DNA of 61,440 bases from an uncultured bacterium (GTDB lineage: Bacteria; Planctomycetota; Uabimicrobiia; Uabimicrobiales; JABWCH01), in assembly GCA_938003875.1 (NCBI GenBank), contig CALKWO010000117.1:1-61440 (forward strand). The letters are read 5' to 3'. Shown piece by piece: positions 1 through 9,756 of the stretch. Positions within the stretch are counted from its first letter, which is position 1. The number at the start of each line of letters is the position of its first letter. The position numbers and the translations under genes were made by a program. Under the pieces are notes generated by a model. That model made no database searches. It worked only from the letters and a program-made list of their open reading frames with translations, and was not told where the DNA came from.

Positions 1-205
1 GTTTTCCCTGGAGCAGCAGACCTCAGTGATTCTTTTTTGTTTGCACCTCTTCTGCAGTGTATTTCTCCGTGCCTGGTTAATTTTTTGCGTTTTCTTTAGC
101 TGAACACCAATGGCCATGCCCTTCCCAGGACGTTCTCTTTCCGAGGTTCAAAAGCTAAAACTCTCTGTGCCCTCTGTGTCTCTGTGGTTAATTCTATTTT
201 TTAGT
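1..205. other. left-edge intergenic stretch, no firm gene
   Basis: No gene can be supported here. Plus frame 1 stays open from base 1 to a TAG at 97-99, giving 32 residues, so it could be the tail of a gene that starts outside the window, but nothing in it is recognisable. The remainder leads into the stop codon of the minus-strand helicase and holds one short dispersed repeat. Confidence 0.4.
157..200. repeat. CTCTGTG-type dispersed repeat
   Basis: This intergenic segment is built from CTCTGTG/TCTCTGTGG units followed by TTAATT. It is the reverse-strand form of the repeat at 17266-17320, where ttaacc is followed by cacagagaca units. Repeats of this wording occur between genes in many unrelated environmental bacteria; function unknown. 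Confidence 0.6.
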
Positions 206-2740
206 TTATGGTCGTTCGCAGTATAACAAAGCAAGAAGGGCGAGGGCTTCTTTTTTTCCACCCTGCCCTTTTTCTCCGCCAGGGCCTACGCAGGAAGGGC
301 AGCCGTCTATGCAGGGACAGGATTCTACCACTTCATAGGCTTCTTTCAAAAGATTGTCGTGGATTTCATACAATGTATCACTCAATCCCAGCCCACCTGG
401 TATCCGATCATAGAGGACGATGATTGCCTTTTCTTCCTCCCATTTAGATTGCGGATCGGTGTGAGTACCCAAATCGCTGCTATCGCACATCAGAAAAAGG
501 GGAGCTAACTGGCATAAAACATAGCTCACACTGGATAGCCCGCTATGAATGCGGGCAATGGCTTCTGCCTGGCGATGGCATCTGGGACAAAGTGTTATCA
601 GATTTTCAATGGCATTGGCCTTTTCCAGGGAAGTAAACAGTCGGAACGGCACCTTGTGGTGTACATGGTGAGCCTTGTCTTTTTCGGCTATGCCACATTT
701 TTGGCAAAGATAGCTGTCTCGCTGGCGTGCCAGCTTTTTTTGAGTATCCCAGTTTGGGCCGTAGTAGTTCGGATCGCTTCTCCAGTTGTTCTCTGTGCGC
801 AAAGTGTACACCGTTTCTTCATTCAAACTGAACCAATAGGCCGTAGTCCGAAGTTGGCTGGAAGGAAGGTCTAGCTCTTCTTTTTCGAGGAGTTCCTGTG
901 TAAACCAACGCTTTTTAGCAAAGCCAACTACGCGGGATGTCACCAGGATTTCGCCAAAAAATTTGTTCCCCCCCTGGATAGGGGAATTTTTTTCTATAGA
1001 TAATTTTTCAGCCTGAGATTCCTGTATAGGCTGAGTGTAGTAGTCGGTTTCAGCATGAGATAGAATAGCACGTTTTTCTTCGCTGATAAGCTTTTTTACT
1101 TTGTAGGTTTTTCCCCCGTGCAAATAGATTGCTTGCGGATGCAGCATCCAGGATACACTTGGTTCATCCACTTCCCCGATTACTTCTTGTCTTCCAGTTT
1201 CGTCCTCTACTTGAATGACAAAGTCTTGCGCTCCTGTACTGCGCAAAGAAACTTGCCCTGCAGGGTATTGGCCCCCAACCCAAAACAAACGATTCCCAGA
1301 CTTAATGACAAATCCTTCGTCTTGTAATATTTCCAGGAATGCTTCCACCGTTTCCCAGGGAATCTTCCCGATGCCTGCCCCTGATTGGAAGGGAAGCTCG
1401 AATGCTGCGCATCGAATATGCTGGAGCAATATCAAGGGATTGTTGGGATTGATGAGTGCTTTTTCTGGCGAACGCTCCAGCAAATACTCTGGATGATGAG
1501 CCAAAAATTGGTCGAGGGGACTTGATGATGCTATGAGTATGGCAAGCGAATCCTTTTCTCTACGACCTGCTCGACCTGCCTGCTGCCTTGTTGCTGCAAT
1601 CGTTCCAGGATATCCTACGAGCAAAACGGCATCCATTCCTCCGATGTCGATTCCTAATTCCAATGCATTTGTTGCCACCACAAGCTTCACTTCCCCACTG
1701 CGCAGTCCCTTTTCTATCTCCCTTCGTTCCTTAGGCAGATAACCACTTCGATAGCCCTTGATTTTTTTTGAAGCCAGGGGGTATACTTTGTGCAGATGCC
1801 TGAGAATCATTTCTACATTATGGCGAGATCTTGTAAAAATGATAGCCTGGATGTTGTGTTCGAATATCTGCCTGGAAAAGCGGACTGCTTCAGCAAGGGA
1901 ACTCCGTCTGATACCCAATTCGGGTTGTACTATAGGAGGATTATAGAGAAGAAAATTTTTTTTACCATGAGGAGAACCATCGTTGCTGACAATATTTACT
2001 TTTTCTTCGATAAGATTTTGAGCCAGTTCCTGAGCATTGGCTATCGTTGCAGAAGTCAGGATAAATTGAGGAAAGCAGCCATAGAAACAGGCAATGCGTT
2101 TGAGGCGGCGTATGAGATTGGCAATATGAGAGCCAAAAATTCCCCGATAGAGGTGGATTTCATCCAGGACAACGAATCTGAGATTGCTGAAAAAATTGGC
2201 CCAGAGAGTATGATGAGGCAAAATAGCCGAGTGCAGCATATCGGGATTGCTCAAGACGATCCTTGTCTCCTTGCGAATCGCCCCTCGTCTTGCGGAAGGT
2301 GTATCTCCATCGTAAACACCCCAAATTGCATGAGATAGCAAATTCCCAAGAGAATCCTTCTGGTCATAGGTCAATGCCTTGGAAGGAAAGAGATAAAGTG
2401 CGCATAATTTTATCTCTTTCAGCAGAGCATGGAGAACGGGAAGATTGTAGCAGAGTGTTTTTCCACTCGCTGTCCCCGTACAAATCACAATATTCTTGCC
2501 ATCGTTTATCTCTTTCCAGGCTGTTTTCTGGTGGCTATACAAGGCATATATCCCAAGTCTTTTTAAAGATTCCATAAGCTCTGGCAAAAGATCTTGTGGA
2601 AAATCATCGACAGAAGCATCCTTTTCCATCTTGCTGTTCCAAACAACGAAATTCCTGGATAGGATAGAGTTCTCTTTCCATTGGGATAGCAAAAATGCTA
2701 AAGGTGAATCTTCGCTGTTTTTTCCTATATATCTTGACAT
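206..2740 (-). CDS. MrfA/YprA-type DEAD/DEAH helicase (DUF1998) with inserted HNH module
   Basis: An 844-residue superfamily 2 helicase. Motifs seen: Walker A GTASGKT at 89-95, DEIH at 193-196, SAT at 230-232, and motif VI QQAGRAGR at 386-393. The C-terminal four-cysteine cluster (C808, C810, C814, C817) before a GPGG is typical of the DUF1998 domain of MrfA/YprA helicases, known in Bacillus for repair of mitomycin damage. Unusually, residues about 674-724 form an HNH-like zinc module (CQKC 679-682, HHVHH 691-695, CPRCH 718-722) lodged inside the C-terminal region. DNA repair is inferred from family; the role of the insert is unknown. The stop codon of the upstream gene lies 7 bp away, so both are probably one transcript. 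No MrfB-like exonuclease is adjacent. Confidence 0.88.
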   Translation of the reverse strand: MSRYIGKNSEDSPLAFLLSQWKENSILSRNFVVWNSKMEKDASVDDFPQDLLPELMESLKRLGIYALYSHQKTAWKEINDGKNIVICTGTASGKTLCYNLPVLHALLKEIKLCALYLFPSKALTYDQKDSLGNLLSHAIWGVYDGDTPSARRGAIRKETRIVLSNPDMLHSAILPHHTLWANFFSNLRFVVLDEIHLYRGIFGSHIANLIRRLKRIACFYGCFPQFILTSATIANAQELAQNLIEEKVNIVSNDGSPHGKKNFLLYNPPIVQPELGIRRSSLAEAVRFSRQIFEHNIQAIIFTRSRHNVEMILRHLHKVYPLASKKIKGYRSGYLPKERREIEKGLRSGEVKLVVATNALELGIDIGGMDAVLLVGYPGTIAATRQQAGRAGRREKDSLAILIASSSPLDQFLAHHPEYLLERSPEKALINPNNPLILLQHIRCAAFELPFQSGAGIGKIPWETVEAFLEILQDEGFVIKSGNRLFWVGGQYPAGQVSLRSTGAQDFVIQVEDETGRQEVIGEVDEPSVSWMLHPQAIYLHGGKTYKVKKLISEEKRAILSHAETDYYTQPIQESQAEKLSIEKNSPIQGGNKFFGEILVTSRVVGFAKKRWFTQELLEKEELDLPSSQLRTTAYWFSLNEETVYTLRTENNWRSDPNYYGPNWDTQKKLARQRDSYLCQKCGIAEKDKAHHVHHKVPFRLFTSLEKANAIENLITLCPRCHRQAEAIARIHSGLSSVSYVLCQLAPLFLMCDSSDLGTHTDPQSKWEEEKAIIVLYDRIPGGLGLSDTLYEIHDNLLKEAYEVVESCPCIDGCPSCVGPGGEKGQGGKKEALALLALLYCERP

Positions 2741-2747
2741 AAATTAG

Positions 2748-5084
2748 CTACCATCCCATGCCAGTAAAATCGTAGCTAAGACCTAGCTGAAAATCCTTGA
2801 TTCTTGCAAAAGCCTCTTTGATGGTTCGTTGCTCTATGGAGGTCAACTGGTTTGGTTCGATGAAATTATCAGGAGTTCGATTTTTTCGTATGGCTATTGC
2901 TTGATGCCTCAGGCGGATTTCCATAAGGGATTGGTATGCAATGCTTATTTCCTGAAAATTTTCCTCGGATAAAATTCCCTGATTCTTTAGAGCCTGAAGT
3001 CTTTCCATCGTATTTGTAGAATGGATCTCATGCTTGAGGGCGTATATTCTTGCGTAGTCTACAATTTGCGCTATTACACCCTTAATATCAAAGGCTTTTC
3101 GATAGGAATCTACGCTTTGGAGAGCAAACGAATTGAAAAAATCCAGAGGAGGCGTAAATCGCAGTACGTTCCTGGCCATAAAGAAAAAAAAGCGCGGATT
3201 GGCTTGCAGGTTATGATATAGCGATGAACGAAGAGAATGTACAAAGGACTCCTCTCCATAAGCACATCGAAAATCGAAAAAGATTTTACCATGGAGAAGG
3301 TCTTCTCCTTCCAGGGTGTTGATCCATTGCTGAAACTGGCTCATCCACATAGAAAGAGGCTGACAGCAATGAGGCTCTTTTGCCATAATTTTTCCAGGGC
3401 AAAAAGAATATCCCATCTGGTCGAGCCAAAAGGCAATCCTTTCTCCCAGTTTAAGAAAATAGGCCTGGACAGAGTCCAATCTCTCAGGAGAAATGTCTTG
3501 AAAAACAATGGCATTGTCCTGGTCTGTGCATAATGTCTGTTCGTATCTTCCCTGGCTTCCCATAACAATAAATGCATATTTTACAGGTGGTTCTCCTGAT
3601 TCTTGTTCCGATAGTTCAATGCACTTTTGTAAAATATTGTCAGAAGTGTTGGTAATAAATCTCGTTGCATATTCTTGTCTCATACCACTTTCCATCATAC
3701 CCAAAACTATCGCAGGAAGTCGTCTGGCTGTTTTCGAGATATCTTCAAAGGATTTTGCGTGTTGAATTTCCCTTTGGAAAAGGACAGGAGAATATCTATG
3801 GAGCTGCATGAAATGCTGGTATGTGAGTACTCCTGTAATATTCTGGCTGCTGTCTGTAAGATATACAGGAGCAAAATCATTTTTTTCACAAACACCATAT
3901 GCTTCAAACAAAAGAGATTGTTCATGGATAGTAGCAGGCGATTTGGGTAGCACATAGCGAGATAGATCTCTGTCGCAAATCTGAGATGCCTGCTGATCGA
4001 AAAAGGAAAGGGTGCTTTTGAGTTCACCCATCATGCGTTCCTGCTGCAATTCTTTTTCCTTTTGCCTGGAAATATCGCTTGCGATAGCAATCAAGCCTTT
4101 TTTATCCTGGATTATAATTTTAGATAAAGAGAGGAGTACTTCCTGTTTTTTCCCTTCTTTTGTTTTTAGATGAGCATGGATTTTTAGTGTATCATTCTCC
4201 CAGAAACTTTTGATCATCGTGGCAAATTCTTCCCATAGGTCCTCTGGTTTGAGCCATGACATTTCTTGGGCAGAATATCCAAGAGAAAGCAGCATGCTTT
4301 GATTGGCAAATAACGTATTGTCCTCCAGAATCATTAAAATTCGCTCTACAGCGGATTCCACGAGCAAGCGATATTTTTCTTCTGATTCCTTGAGAGATTT
4401 TTCTGCAAGCCCTCTTTCCTGTTCGGCTTTGAAGGCCTGAGAAAGCAGATATATAAGAAGCAATGCTACAATAGTGAAAATTCCTGCTGTCACACCTACC
4501 AGATTTTGTTTGAGAGAATGTATCTCTCTTTGCACATCATCCAGATACACTCCTGTTCCAATCACCCATCCCCAGGGGGCAAATCCTCGTACATAAGAAA
4601 TCTTAGGCAAGATTTTTTTGGGATCGTCTTTCCATTGCCACATATATTCTACATACCCTGCCTGCTGCTCTTTTACAATTTTTACAACCTCGACGAAAAG
4701 CTTTTTGCCTTGCGGATCAGAAAAATGGGCAAGGGACTGTCCATTCAAATCAGGGCGATAGGGATGAATGACCATCCTGGGTTCCATATCGTTGACCCAA
4801 AAGTAGTCTTTCATCTGCTGACCATAGTGCAAATTTTTGATTTGTTCAATGGCTTGTCTTTGTGCCTCTTCGCGGCTCATCTTGTGGTGTCTTTCTGTAT
4901 GCTCGAAATTGGCAAGAATATTCCAGGCAGAGTTTGTGAGTTCGCGGATCATCTCTTGCTTCTGTTCCCTGACACTTCGTTCCAGAGCGGGAACCATGAT
5001 AATAAAAATGGCTATAAAAAAGAGTACAATGCTAAGCAATGCGGGAAGCACAGCACCCAATATAAATCTTTTTAAATTCATCAT
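2748..5084 (-). CDS. membrane sensor: Cache - PAS - CBS - DUF294 nucleotidyltransferase-like
   Basis: A 778-residue membrane protein. A helix at about 8-31 is followed by an extracytoplasmic single Cache domain (about 34-190, with the PWGWVIGTG block characteristic of sCache_2), a second helix (198-217), a PAS domain (about 232-340), a CBS-like stretch (about 370-440), a nucleotidyltransferase core GSQGRYEQT at 509-517 with D521 and D523, and a DUF294 C-terminal helical domain (about 565-770). There is no histidine kinase, GGDEF or methyl-accepting domain. The GlnD-like core suggests that a small-molecule signal outside the cell controls nucleotide transfer or nucleotide binding inside; substrate and target are unknown. 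ATG ATG start with AGGTG upstream. It precedes the helicase gene by 7 bp. Confidence 0.8.
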   Translation of the reverse strand: MMNLKRFILGAVLPALLSIVLFFIAIFIIMVPALERSVREQKQEMIRELTNSAWNILANFEHTERHHKMSREEAQRQAIEQIKNLHYGQQMKDYFWVNDMEPRMVIHPYRPDLNGQSLAHFSDPQGKKLFVEVVKIVKEQQAGYVEYMWQWKDDPKKILPKISYVRGFAPWGWVIGTGVYLDDVQREIHSLKQNLVGVTAGIFTIVALLLIYLLSQAFKAEQERGLAEKSLKESEEKYRLLVESAVERILMILEDNTLFANQSMLLSLGYSAQEMSWLKPEDLWEEFATMIKSFWENDTLKIHAHLKTKEGKKQEVLLSLSKIIIQDKKGLIAIASDISRQKEKELQQERMMGELKSTLSFFDQQASQICDRDLSRYVLPKSPATIHEQSLLFEAYGVCEKNDFAPVYLTDSSQNITGVLTYQHFMQLHRYSPVLFQREIQHAKSFEDISKTARRLPAIVLGMMESGMRQEYATRFITNTSDNILQKCIELSEQESGEPPVKYAFIVMGSQGRYEQTLCTDQDNAIVFQDISPERLDSVQAYFLKLGERIAFWLDQMGYSFCPGKIMAKEPHCCQPLSMWMSQFQQWINTLEGEDLLHGKIFFDFRCAYGEESFVHSLRSSLYHNLQANPRFFFFMARNVLRFTPPLDFFNSFALQSVDSYRKAFDIKGVIAQIVDYARIYALKHEIHSTNTMERLQALKNQGILSEENFQEISIAYQSLMEIRLRHQAIAIRKNRTPDNFIEPNQLTSIEQRTIKEAFARIKDFQLGLSYDFTGMGW

Positions 5085-5172
5085 GATAACACCTATAATT
5101 TATGCTATCTATGGGTTATTCTAAGGACGGTAATAATTACGGGTTATGGCAGTTGAAAAGGTTTTCATCTTT

Positions 5173-5216
5173 GGCCTGAAAGGCCTATATATACTAGCCC
5201 AGGGCAACGCCCTGGG
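5173..5216. repeat. two tandem tight hairpins
   Basis: GGCCT-gaa-AGGCC (5173-5185) and CCCAGGGC-aac-GCCCTGGG (5198-5216) lie just downstream of the kinase stop codon on the minus strand. Both stems are perfect with 3-nt loops. No U-run follows, so they may be a dispersed repeat or an RNA stabiliser rather than a classic terminator. I associate this wording with Planctomycetota-like genomes (from memory, not searched). Confidence 0.6.
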
Positions 5217-5220
5217 AAGT

Positions 5221-8200
5221 TTATTTTTCTGAAATTTTGCTGCTGCATTTCGCCATCTGTGCCGATGCATATTCATTCCGAGGATCGATGCAGTATAGGT
5301 GAATATAAGAATAAAGGGCTTCTTTGTATCTGGCCTGACTATAATAAATATCTCCCTGTATATGCCATGCTTTGGGGCATCGGGGATAGAGTTTAATCAA
5401 TGTTTTCAAAACTTCAAATGCCTGAGCCGTTTGATTGTCTTGAGCCAGAAGTTCAGCATATAAGACCCAATATTGTTCTTCTTTATCGTTTTCCAGAAGA
5501 GCTTGTTTTATATCCTGGATGCTTTCTTTCAGACGGCCTGCTGTCTGGTATAAAATAGCTCTGTTATAGTAGTATCTTGCTGTGGGATCCAGTTCAATAG
5601 TATGATTAAGATGAATCAAATAGGATTCTCTTTTTTTTTCGTTTTTCATCAACTCTCTATATTTTACCAGAAGATATTCATAGGAAAAATACTGTATTAA
5701 ATTTTTATGGCGGAAGATATTGTATTTGTCTGTAGAGGCTATTCCTAAATAAAAATTGAATACCTGGCAATAGATTTCGTTCACGACATCGAAATAGTAC
5801 CCAAAAGCAGCTCCTTGTTTGGTTGCTGTATCTCTTTCCAAAATATTCTTATAAGAAGAAATGGTGCTGGTACGATACTTTAGAAGAATTCTGGTCAAGG
5901 CTGCACTCGCTGCTTTGCTGACCCTGGAATCAGGGTCTTTTGCAAGATTTGTCAATTTGTTTATCAGGCTCGATCTGCCAAAGGCGATCATACCACATAT
6001 AGCAGCAGTGCGAATTTCTGCTTTGGGATGTTCCAGATAAGGGTACACGATAATTGTCCCCATTCCCTGTCCCATATATCCAACCAAAAGCAAGGCAAAA
6101 ATTCCAACATAAGGATCTTCTTCTTTAAGAAGACTATCCAGATTCTGGACTCCTGTAAGGTCTTGATGCCTCAACATCAGAGGGATAGCGGCTGAACGAA
6201 GCAAAACAGGCATTTTCGTATCAAAAAAAATAGAAAATATTCTTTTTCTTTCTTTTCCAAGCCAGGCCAAAGTGGAAATAGCCTGGTATCGTACCATCAT
6301 GTGGGTATCGTCTATCATGGGTATGAGCTCGTCGCCTAGTTCCTCGACCTGATAGGCAGCAATGCGAGATGCAGCCAGAATGCGCATGGCATGGTGACTA
6401 TCCTTTAAACCCTCTCGTAAAGCATAGATATATTGCGGAGGTTTGGTAACTCTTGGTGCCTTTGCCTCCAGAAAAGGGTTACGAGCAGGCCAGAGTTTCC
6501 CGCAAGAATACATCCGAATCAGAAGATTTTTGCTCTTGCTTCCTTGAAGCAGAACAGGAAGTGCTTTTTCTGGTACTTTGTCCAGAATTTTTCCTGCTGT
6601 ATAGATTTGTACTCTTTCTTCTGGGTCTTTCAAAAAGCCCAGGAGAAGCTCCCAGTCCTTTTCTGGTAATGCTTTTACCGCCTGTGATCTTATAAAGGAA
6701 TTTTTAGAATGCAAAGCTTTGCTGAGAATTTTTTGATCTATAGGAAAATAGGCTTCCTTCAAACAAAGAGTACATAAGAAAGATAGATTTTCCTCTGGTG
6801 CAGAAATGCTGAATTGCTGGATTTTCTGTATGAGGGCAGGCTTGGCCCAATGCGTTAAGACCTTACAGACCAAAAATCGCATAAGAATATCTTCTTGATT
6901 ATCGCAGAGAATTTCCAAAAACAATTGCCCTGCTTTTTCACTAAGCTGATCTAAAGATTCCAATGTTTCCACATCTCTTCCGACAATAAGCCTTACTGCC
7001 ATTTGTTTTAGATTGTTTTTTGCATCTTCCAGCTTCTTTTTTTCCCAGGATTCTATAACCTTTTCTAGGCGTTCTATGGTTTCTTTATTTTTGCCTACAT
7101 TTCGTCTTGCTTCATCCAGATATTGCATAATTTCTTTTTTTATACCTTCATGGCGATAAAAATTGCTAAGCCCTGCTGCTGCCAGTTGATGAATGTCGCT
7201 GGAAACATTTTTGGTAAGCAAAGAGAGATAGTGCTTATAATCGCTTGTATTGGCTGCAAGATGTTGCTGCTGCTTTTCCTGGTATGTGAGGTTTTGATAG
7301 GCTGTATTCAAGGTGTCTAACTGGTCTTGAAAAAGATCGATGATCTCATCGGACATAGCAAACTGTACCATATAAGAATTGAAGACCAGGGAGGTATACC
7401 AGAAATTTTCTAAAGTTCCTCTATCGCATATACAGTAAAGCAATTCGACAAGAGGTTGTAAATTCTTGGGATCAAGCTCCAGGGCGCGGATGAAAGATTT
7501 TTCTGCAAGGTCGTATTGAGAAAGCTTATATAGGATTTTTCCTTTCCAATGATGGTAAACAGGCTCCCACGGTAAGAGATAGATGCATTGGTCTATTTCT
7601 TTTAAAGCGCGGGAAAAATCGTTTTGATAATAATAGTATTTAGCCCACCCTTCTGAAACAAGGGGCAAAGATTGGCTTTTTTCTGCAAGAACCAGCCATC
7701 TTTTAGCCTGTTGCAGTTCCTGGTTTTCCAGGTATAAAAGAGCCAGATTAGCCTGTGCTACAGCGACTTCAGGATGCTCGGAATCGACAACGAGCAAAAG
7801 GTCTTCCATAGCTTTTTTGTATTCCTGGCATTTTTTATGAGTGAGGCCACGATAGAAAAGAGCCTGGAGCGACAAGGACGATTTTTCCTCTAACGCACGA
7901 GTCAGATATTCTTTCGCCTTTGGGTAGTCTGCCGTGTGGTAGGCTGCCTCTCCTGCGTACAAATAAAGAAATGGATCATCTGGATGGTTTTGCAGAATCT
8001 TTGTATATTCCTGATAGGCCAGATAGAATTTTCTTTCCAGCAGGGCCATACGAGCGATGAGAGCCTTATATCTCAATGAGAAAGAAGGGGTTAAAAGAGA
8101 TGCTATTTTTTCTATATCTTTTTTCGCCTGTTCTAAAAAACCTGCTTCGAGGGATGCATTGGCTCGGTAGTAGTAGTTTTCCAGGCAAGGATTTTCTTCT

Positions 8201-9282
8201 ATGGCTTTAGAAAAAGAGTCCAGGCATAGTGCCCATTCTTTCTTTTCCATAAAGGCCTTGCCTTCCTGTATATGATTCTTTATCTTGTGGATCTCTTTCT
8301 CCAGAGCTTTGTTGGAAATGAGGGGGTCATGCCTTTTTTCAAAATGTCTGTAAACCAAAAATCCTGCTAAAGTAAAGAAGCAAACGATGCTGAGCATGAG
8401 AGGCAAGAATTTTTTTCGATACTTCCGAACAAAAGGATACCAGGATACAGAGGAAGACACCTTATGATCGCGGGCACGCGGCTTGAGATATCTTTCCAGG
8501 TCTTTTGCCATGATCAAGGCATTTTGGTAGCGGTATCTGGTATCTTTTTCCATAGCCTTAAGACAAATTTCTTCCAGGAAAGGTGTAATTTTAGAGTTGG
8601 ATTGTCTTGGAGGAATAGGCTCTTCGTCAAGAATTTTACGATATAGCTCGCTAAGTACCTGTGCCTGAAAAGGCAGATGGCCCGTAAGACATTGATAGAG
8701 AATGACTCCCAAGGAATAGATATCCGCAAAAAATTGAACTTTTTGCCCTTTTACCTGTTCAGGAGACATATAAAATGGTGTTCCCATGACAGTGCCACTT
8801 TGTGTCATGGTACTTTTATCTAAAGATTTTGCCAATCCAAAATCGGTGAGATATGGCTCACCTTCTATGTTTAAAAGTATATTGGAAGGTTTTATGTCTC
8901 TATGGATAATTTTTTTTTGGTGGGCAGAATGTAAGGCTTTTGCAATTTTGACAAGGACTGTAAGAAGATTTCGCAGTGGGGATTTTTCTTCGATTAACCT
9001 GGACATGGTAGTACCTTCTATATAGTCCATACAGAAATAATGGTATCCACCTTCTTCCCCTATATCCAGGACTTTGACAATATTAGGATGACTCAATTCT
9101 GCTGTTAGTTGAGCTTCTCGATAAAAACGCTTGATTTCTGTAGAGCCTGCACTAAATCCAGAGAGCAAAACCTTTAAAGCGACTATTTTTTTGCTTTTGA
9201 TATCCTGGGCACGATAGACGATACCCATGCCTCCACGAGCAATTTCTTCGAGAATAAGATAGTTTCCAAACTGTTTTTGCAT
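5221..9282 (-). CDS. Ser/Thr protein kinase with TPR and HEAT repeats
   Basis: A 1353-residue membrane-anchored Hanks-type kinase. From the ATG at 9282: glycine loop ARGGMG 15-20, catalytic Lys37 (VALK), HRD 127-129 in HRDIKPSN, DFG 147-149, and an activation segment with GTPFYMSPEQ. A single membrane helix lies at about 291-313. Behind it come TPR repeats (about 330-620), then HEAT-like alpha repeats (about 740-1120, several with the pattern PLIRSAA/VRYQAI), and a second TPR block at the end. The kinase is cytoplasmic and the repeats should lie across the membrane if the helix spans once. Ser/Thr phosphorylation is expected; targets are unknown. Start: an open TTG exists 57 bp upstream, but it lies in a TTGACA promoter-like box, while the ATG has AAGG 10 nt before it. 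Confidence 0.9.
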   Translation of the reverse strand: MQKQFGNYLILEEIARGGMGIVYRAQDIKSKKIVALKVLLSGFSAGSTEIKRFYREAQLTAELSHPNIVKVLDIGEEGGYHYFCMDYIEGTTMSRLIEEKSPLRNLLTVLVKIAKALHSAHQKKIIHRDIKPSNILLNIEGEPYLTDFGLAKSLDKSTMTQSGTVMGTPFYMSPEQVKGQKVQFFADIYSLGVILYQCLTGHLPFQAQVLSELYRKILDEEPIPPRQSNSKITPFLEEICLKAMEKDTRYRYQNALIMAKDLERYLKPRARDHKVSSSVSWYPFVRKYRKKFLPLMLSIVCFFTLAGFLVYRHFEKRHDPLISNKALEKEIHKIKNHIQEGKAFMEKKEWALCLDSFSKAIEENPCLENYYYRANASLEAGFLEQAKKDIEKIASLLTPSFSLRYKALIARMALLERKFYLAYQEYTKILQNHPDDPFLYLYAGEAAYHTADYPKAKEYLTRALEEKSSLSLQALFYRGLTHKKCQEYKKAMEDLLLVVDSEHPEVAVAQANLALLYLENQELQQAKRWLVLAEKSQSLPLVSEGWAKYYYYQNDFSRALKEIDQCIYLLPWEPVYHHWKGKILYKLSQYDLAEKSFIRALELDPKNLQPLVELLYCICDRGTLENFWYTSLVFNSYMVQFAMSDEIIDLFQDQLDTLNTAYQNLTYQEKQQQHLAANTSDYKHYLSLLTKNVSSDIHQLAAAGLSNFYRHEGIKKEIMQYLDEARRNVGKNKETIERLEKVIESWEKKKLEDAKNNLKQMAVRLIVGRDVETLESLDQLSEKAGQLFLEILCDNQEDILMRFLVCKVLTHWAKPALIQKIQQFSISAPEENLSFLCTLCLKEAYFPIDQKILSKALHSKNSFIRSQAVKALPEKDWELLLGFLKDPEERVQIYTAGKILDKVPEKALPVLLQGSKSKNLLIRMYSCGKLWPARNPFLEAKAPRVTKPPQYIYALREGLKDSHHAMRILAASRIAAYQVEELGDELIPMIDDTHMMVRYQAISTLAWLGKERKRIFSIFFDTKMPVLLRSAAIPLMLRHQDLTGVQNLDSLLKEEDPYVGIFALLLVGYMGQGMGTIIVYPYLEHPKAEIRTAAICGMIAFGRSSLINKLTNLAKDPDSRVSKAASAALTRILLKYRTSTISSYKNILERDTATKQGAAFGYYFDVVNEIYCQVFNFYLGIASTDKYNIFRHKNLIQYFSYEYLLVKYRELMKNEKKRESYLIHLNHTIELDPTARYYYNRAILYQTAGRLKESIQDIKQALLENDKEEQYWVLYAELLAQDNQTAQAFEVLKTLIKLYPRCPKAWHIQGDIYYSQARYKEALYSYIHLYCIDPRNEYASAQMAKCSSKISEK

Positions 9283-9308
9283 GGCAGGTTCACCTTTTTC
9301 TGACAAAA

Positions 9309-9339
9309 GGTATATTTTTCTTTTGAAAAAAAATGTCAA
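9309..9339 (-). promoter_or_regulatory. candidate promoter of the kinase gene
   Basis: On the minus strand a perfect TTGACA (9334-9339) is followed after 17 nt by AATATA or after 19 nt by TATACC. Transcription would start about 20 nt before the ATG at 9282. The -35 is strong and the -10 is weak. Confidence 0.4.
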
Positions 9340-9413
9340 TTACGATAGTTCTGTAATTTTTAGGAAAGGAAGAGAGAAAAGAAGAATAGAATAGGATAGG
9401 CAAGAAAATATAA

Positions 9414-9458
9414 CTGATAGAAACTGCCCACCGTGAGGTGGAGGCAGTTTACTATCAG
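9414..9458. terminator. long stem-loop after the RRM gene
   Basis: CTGATAG, AAACTGCC, CACC then loop GTGA, GGTGG, GGCAGTTT and CTATCAG form a stem of about 19 pairs with small mismatches, placed 23 bp after the RRM stop codon on the minus strand. The U-run after it is poor, so it could equally act as an mRNA 3' stabiliser or a barrier between the RRM and kinase genes. Confidence 0.55.
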
Positions 9459-9480
9459 GACGGAAAGAAGGTTTTAGGCC

Positions 9481-9756
9481 TTAATGGCGAGAAGATCTTC
9501 TTTGGGGACGTTCTGTTCTGGGTTTAGCCTGATTTACCGTTATGCTACGACCCTGGATTTCTTTACCATTCAAAGCTTTAATAGAATTTTCAGCTTCATT
9601 ATTATTGGGCATTTCAACAAATCCAAAGCCTTTGGAACGGCCAGATTCTCTGTCCATAATAATACTAACGTTGGCTACTTCTCCAAAATCAGCAAAAATC
9701 TCTTTTAAGTTAGCTTCGGTTACACTGTAGGGCAAATTTCCAACATAGATATTCAT
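9481..9756 (-). CDS. small RRM-domain RNA-binding protein
   Basis: A 91-residue single RNA recognition motif protein: RNP2 IYVGNL at 3-8 and RNP1 KGFGFVEM at 42-49, then a short basic Arg-rich tail (residues 78-91). This is the layout of bacterial glycine- or arginine-tailed Rbp proteins, which bind single-stranded RNA and in cyanobacteria respond to cold. The chosen ATG (9756) has AAGGA 8-9 nt upstream; the open frame runs 10 codons further up but without a binding site. A strong promoter and a long structured leader precede it, so post-transcriptional control is likely. It sits alone, not in an operon. Confidence 0.93.
   Translation of the reverse strand: MNIYVGNLPYSVTEANLKEIFADFGEVANVSIIMDRESGRSKGFGFVEMPNNNEAENSIKALNGKEIQGRSITVNQAKPRTERPQRRSSRH

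Noticed and set aside
1..99. 3' end of a plus-strand gene
   Set aside because: Only 32 open codons without a recognisable motif; kept as a note.
9283..9339. TTG start for the kinase
   Set aside because: It lies in a TTGACA promoter-like box; the downstream ATG has a ribosome site.
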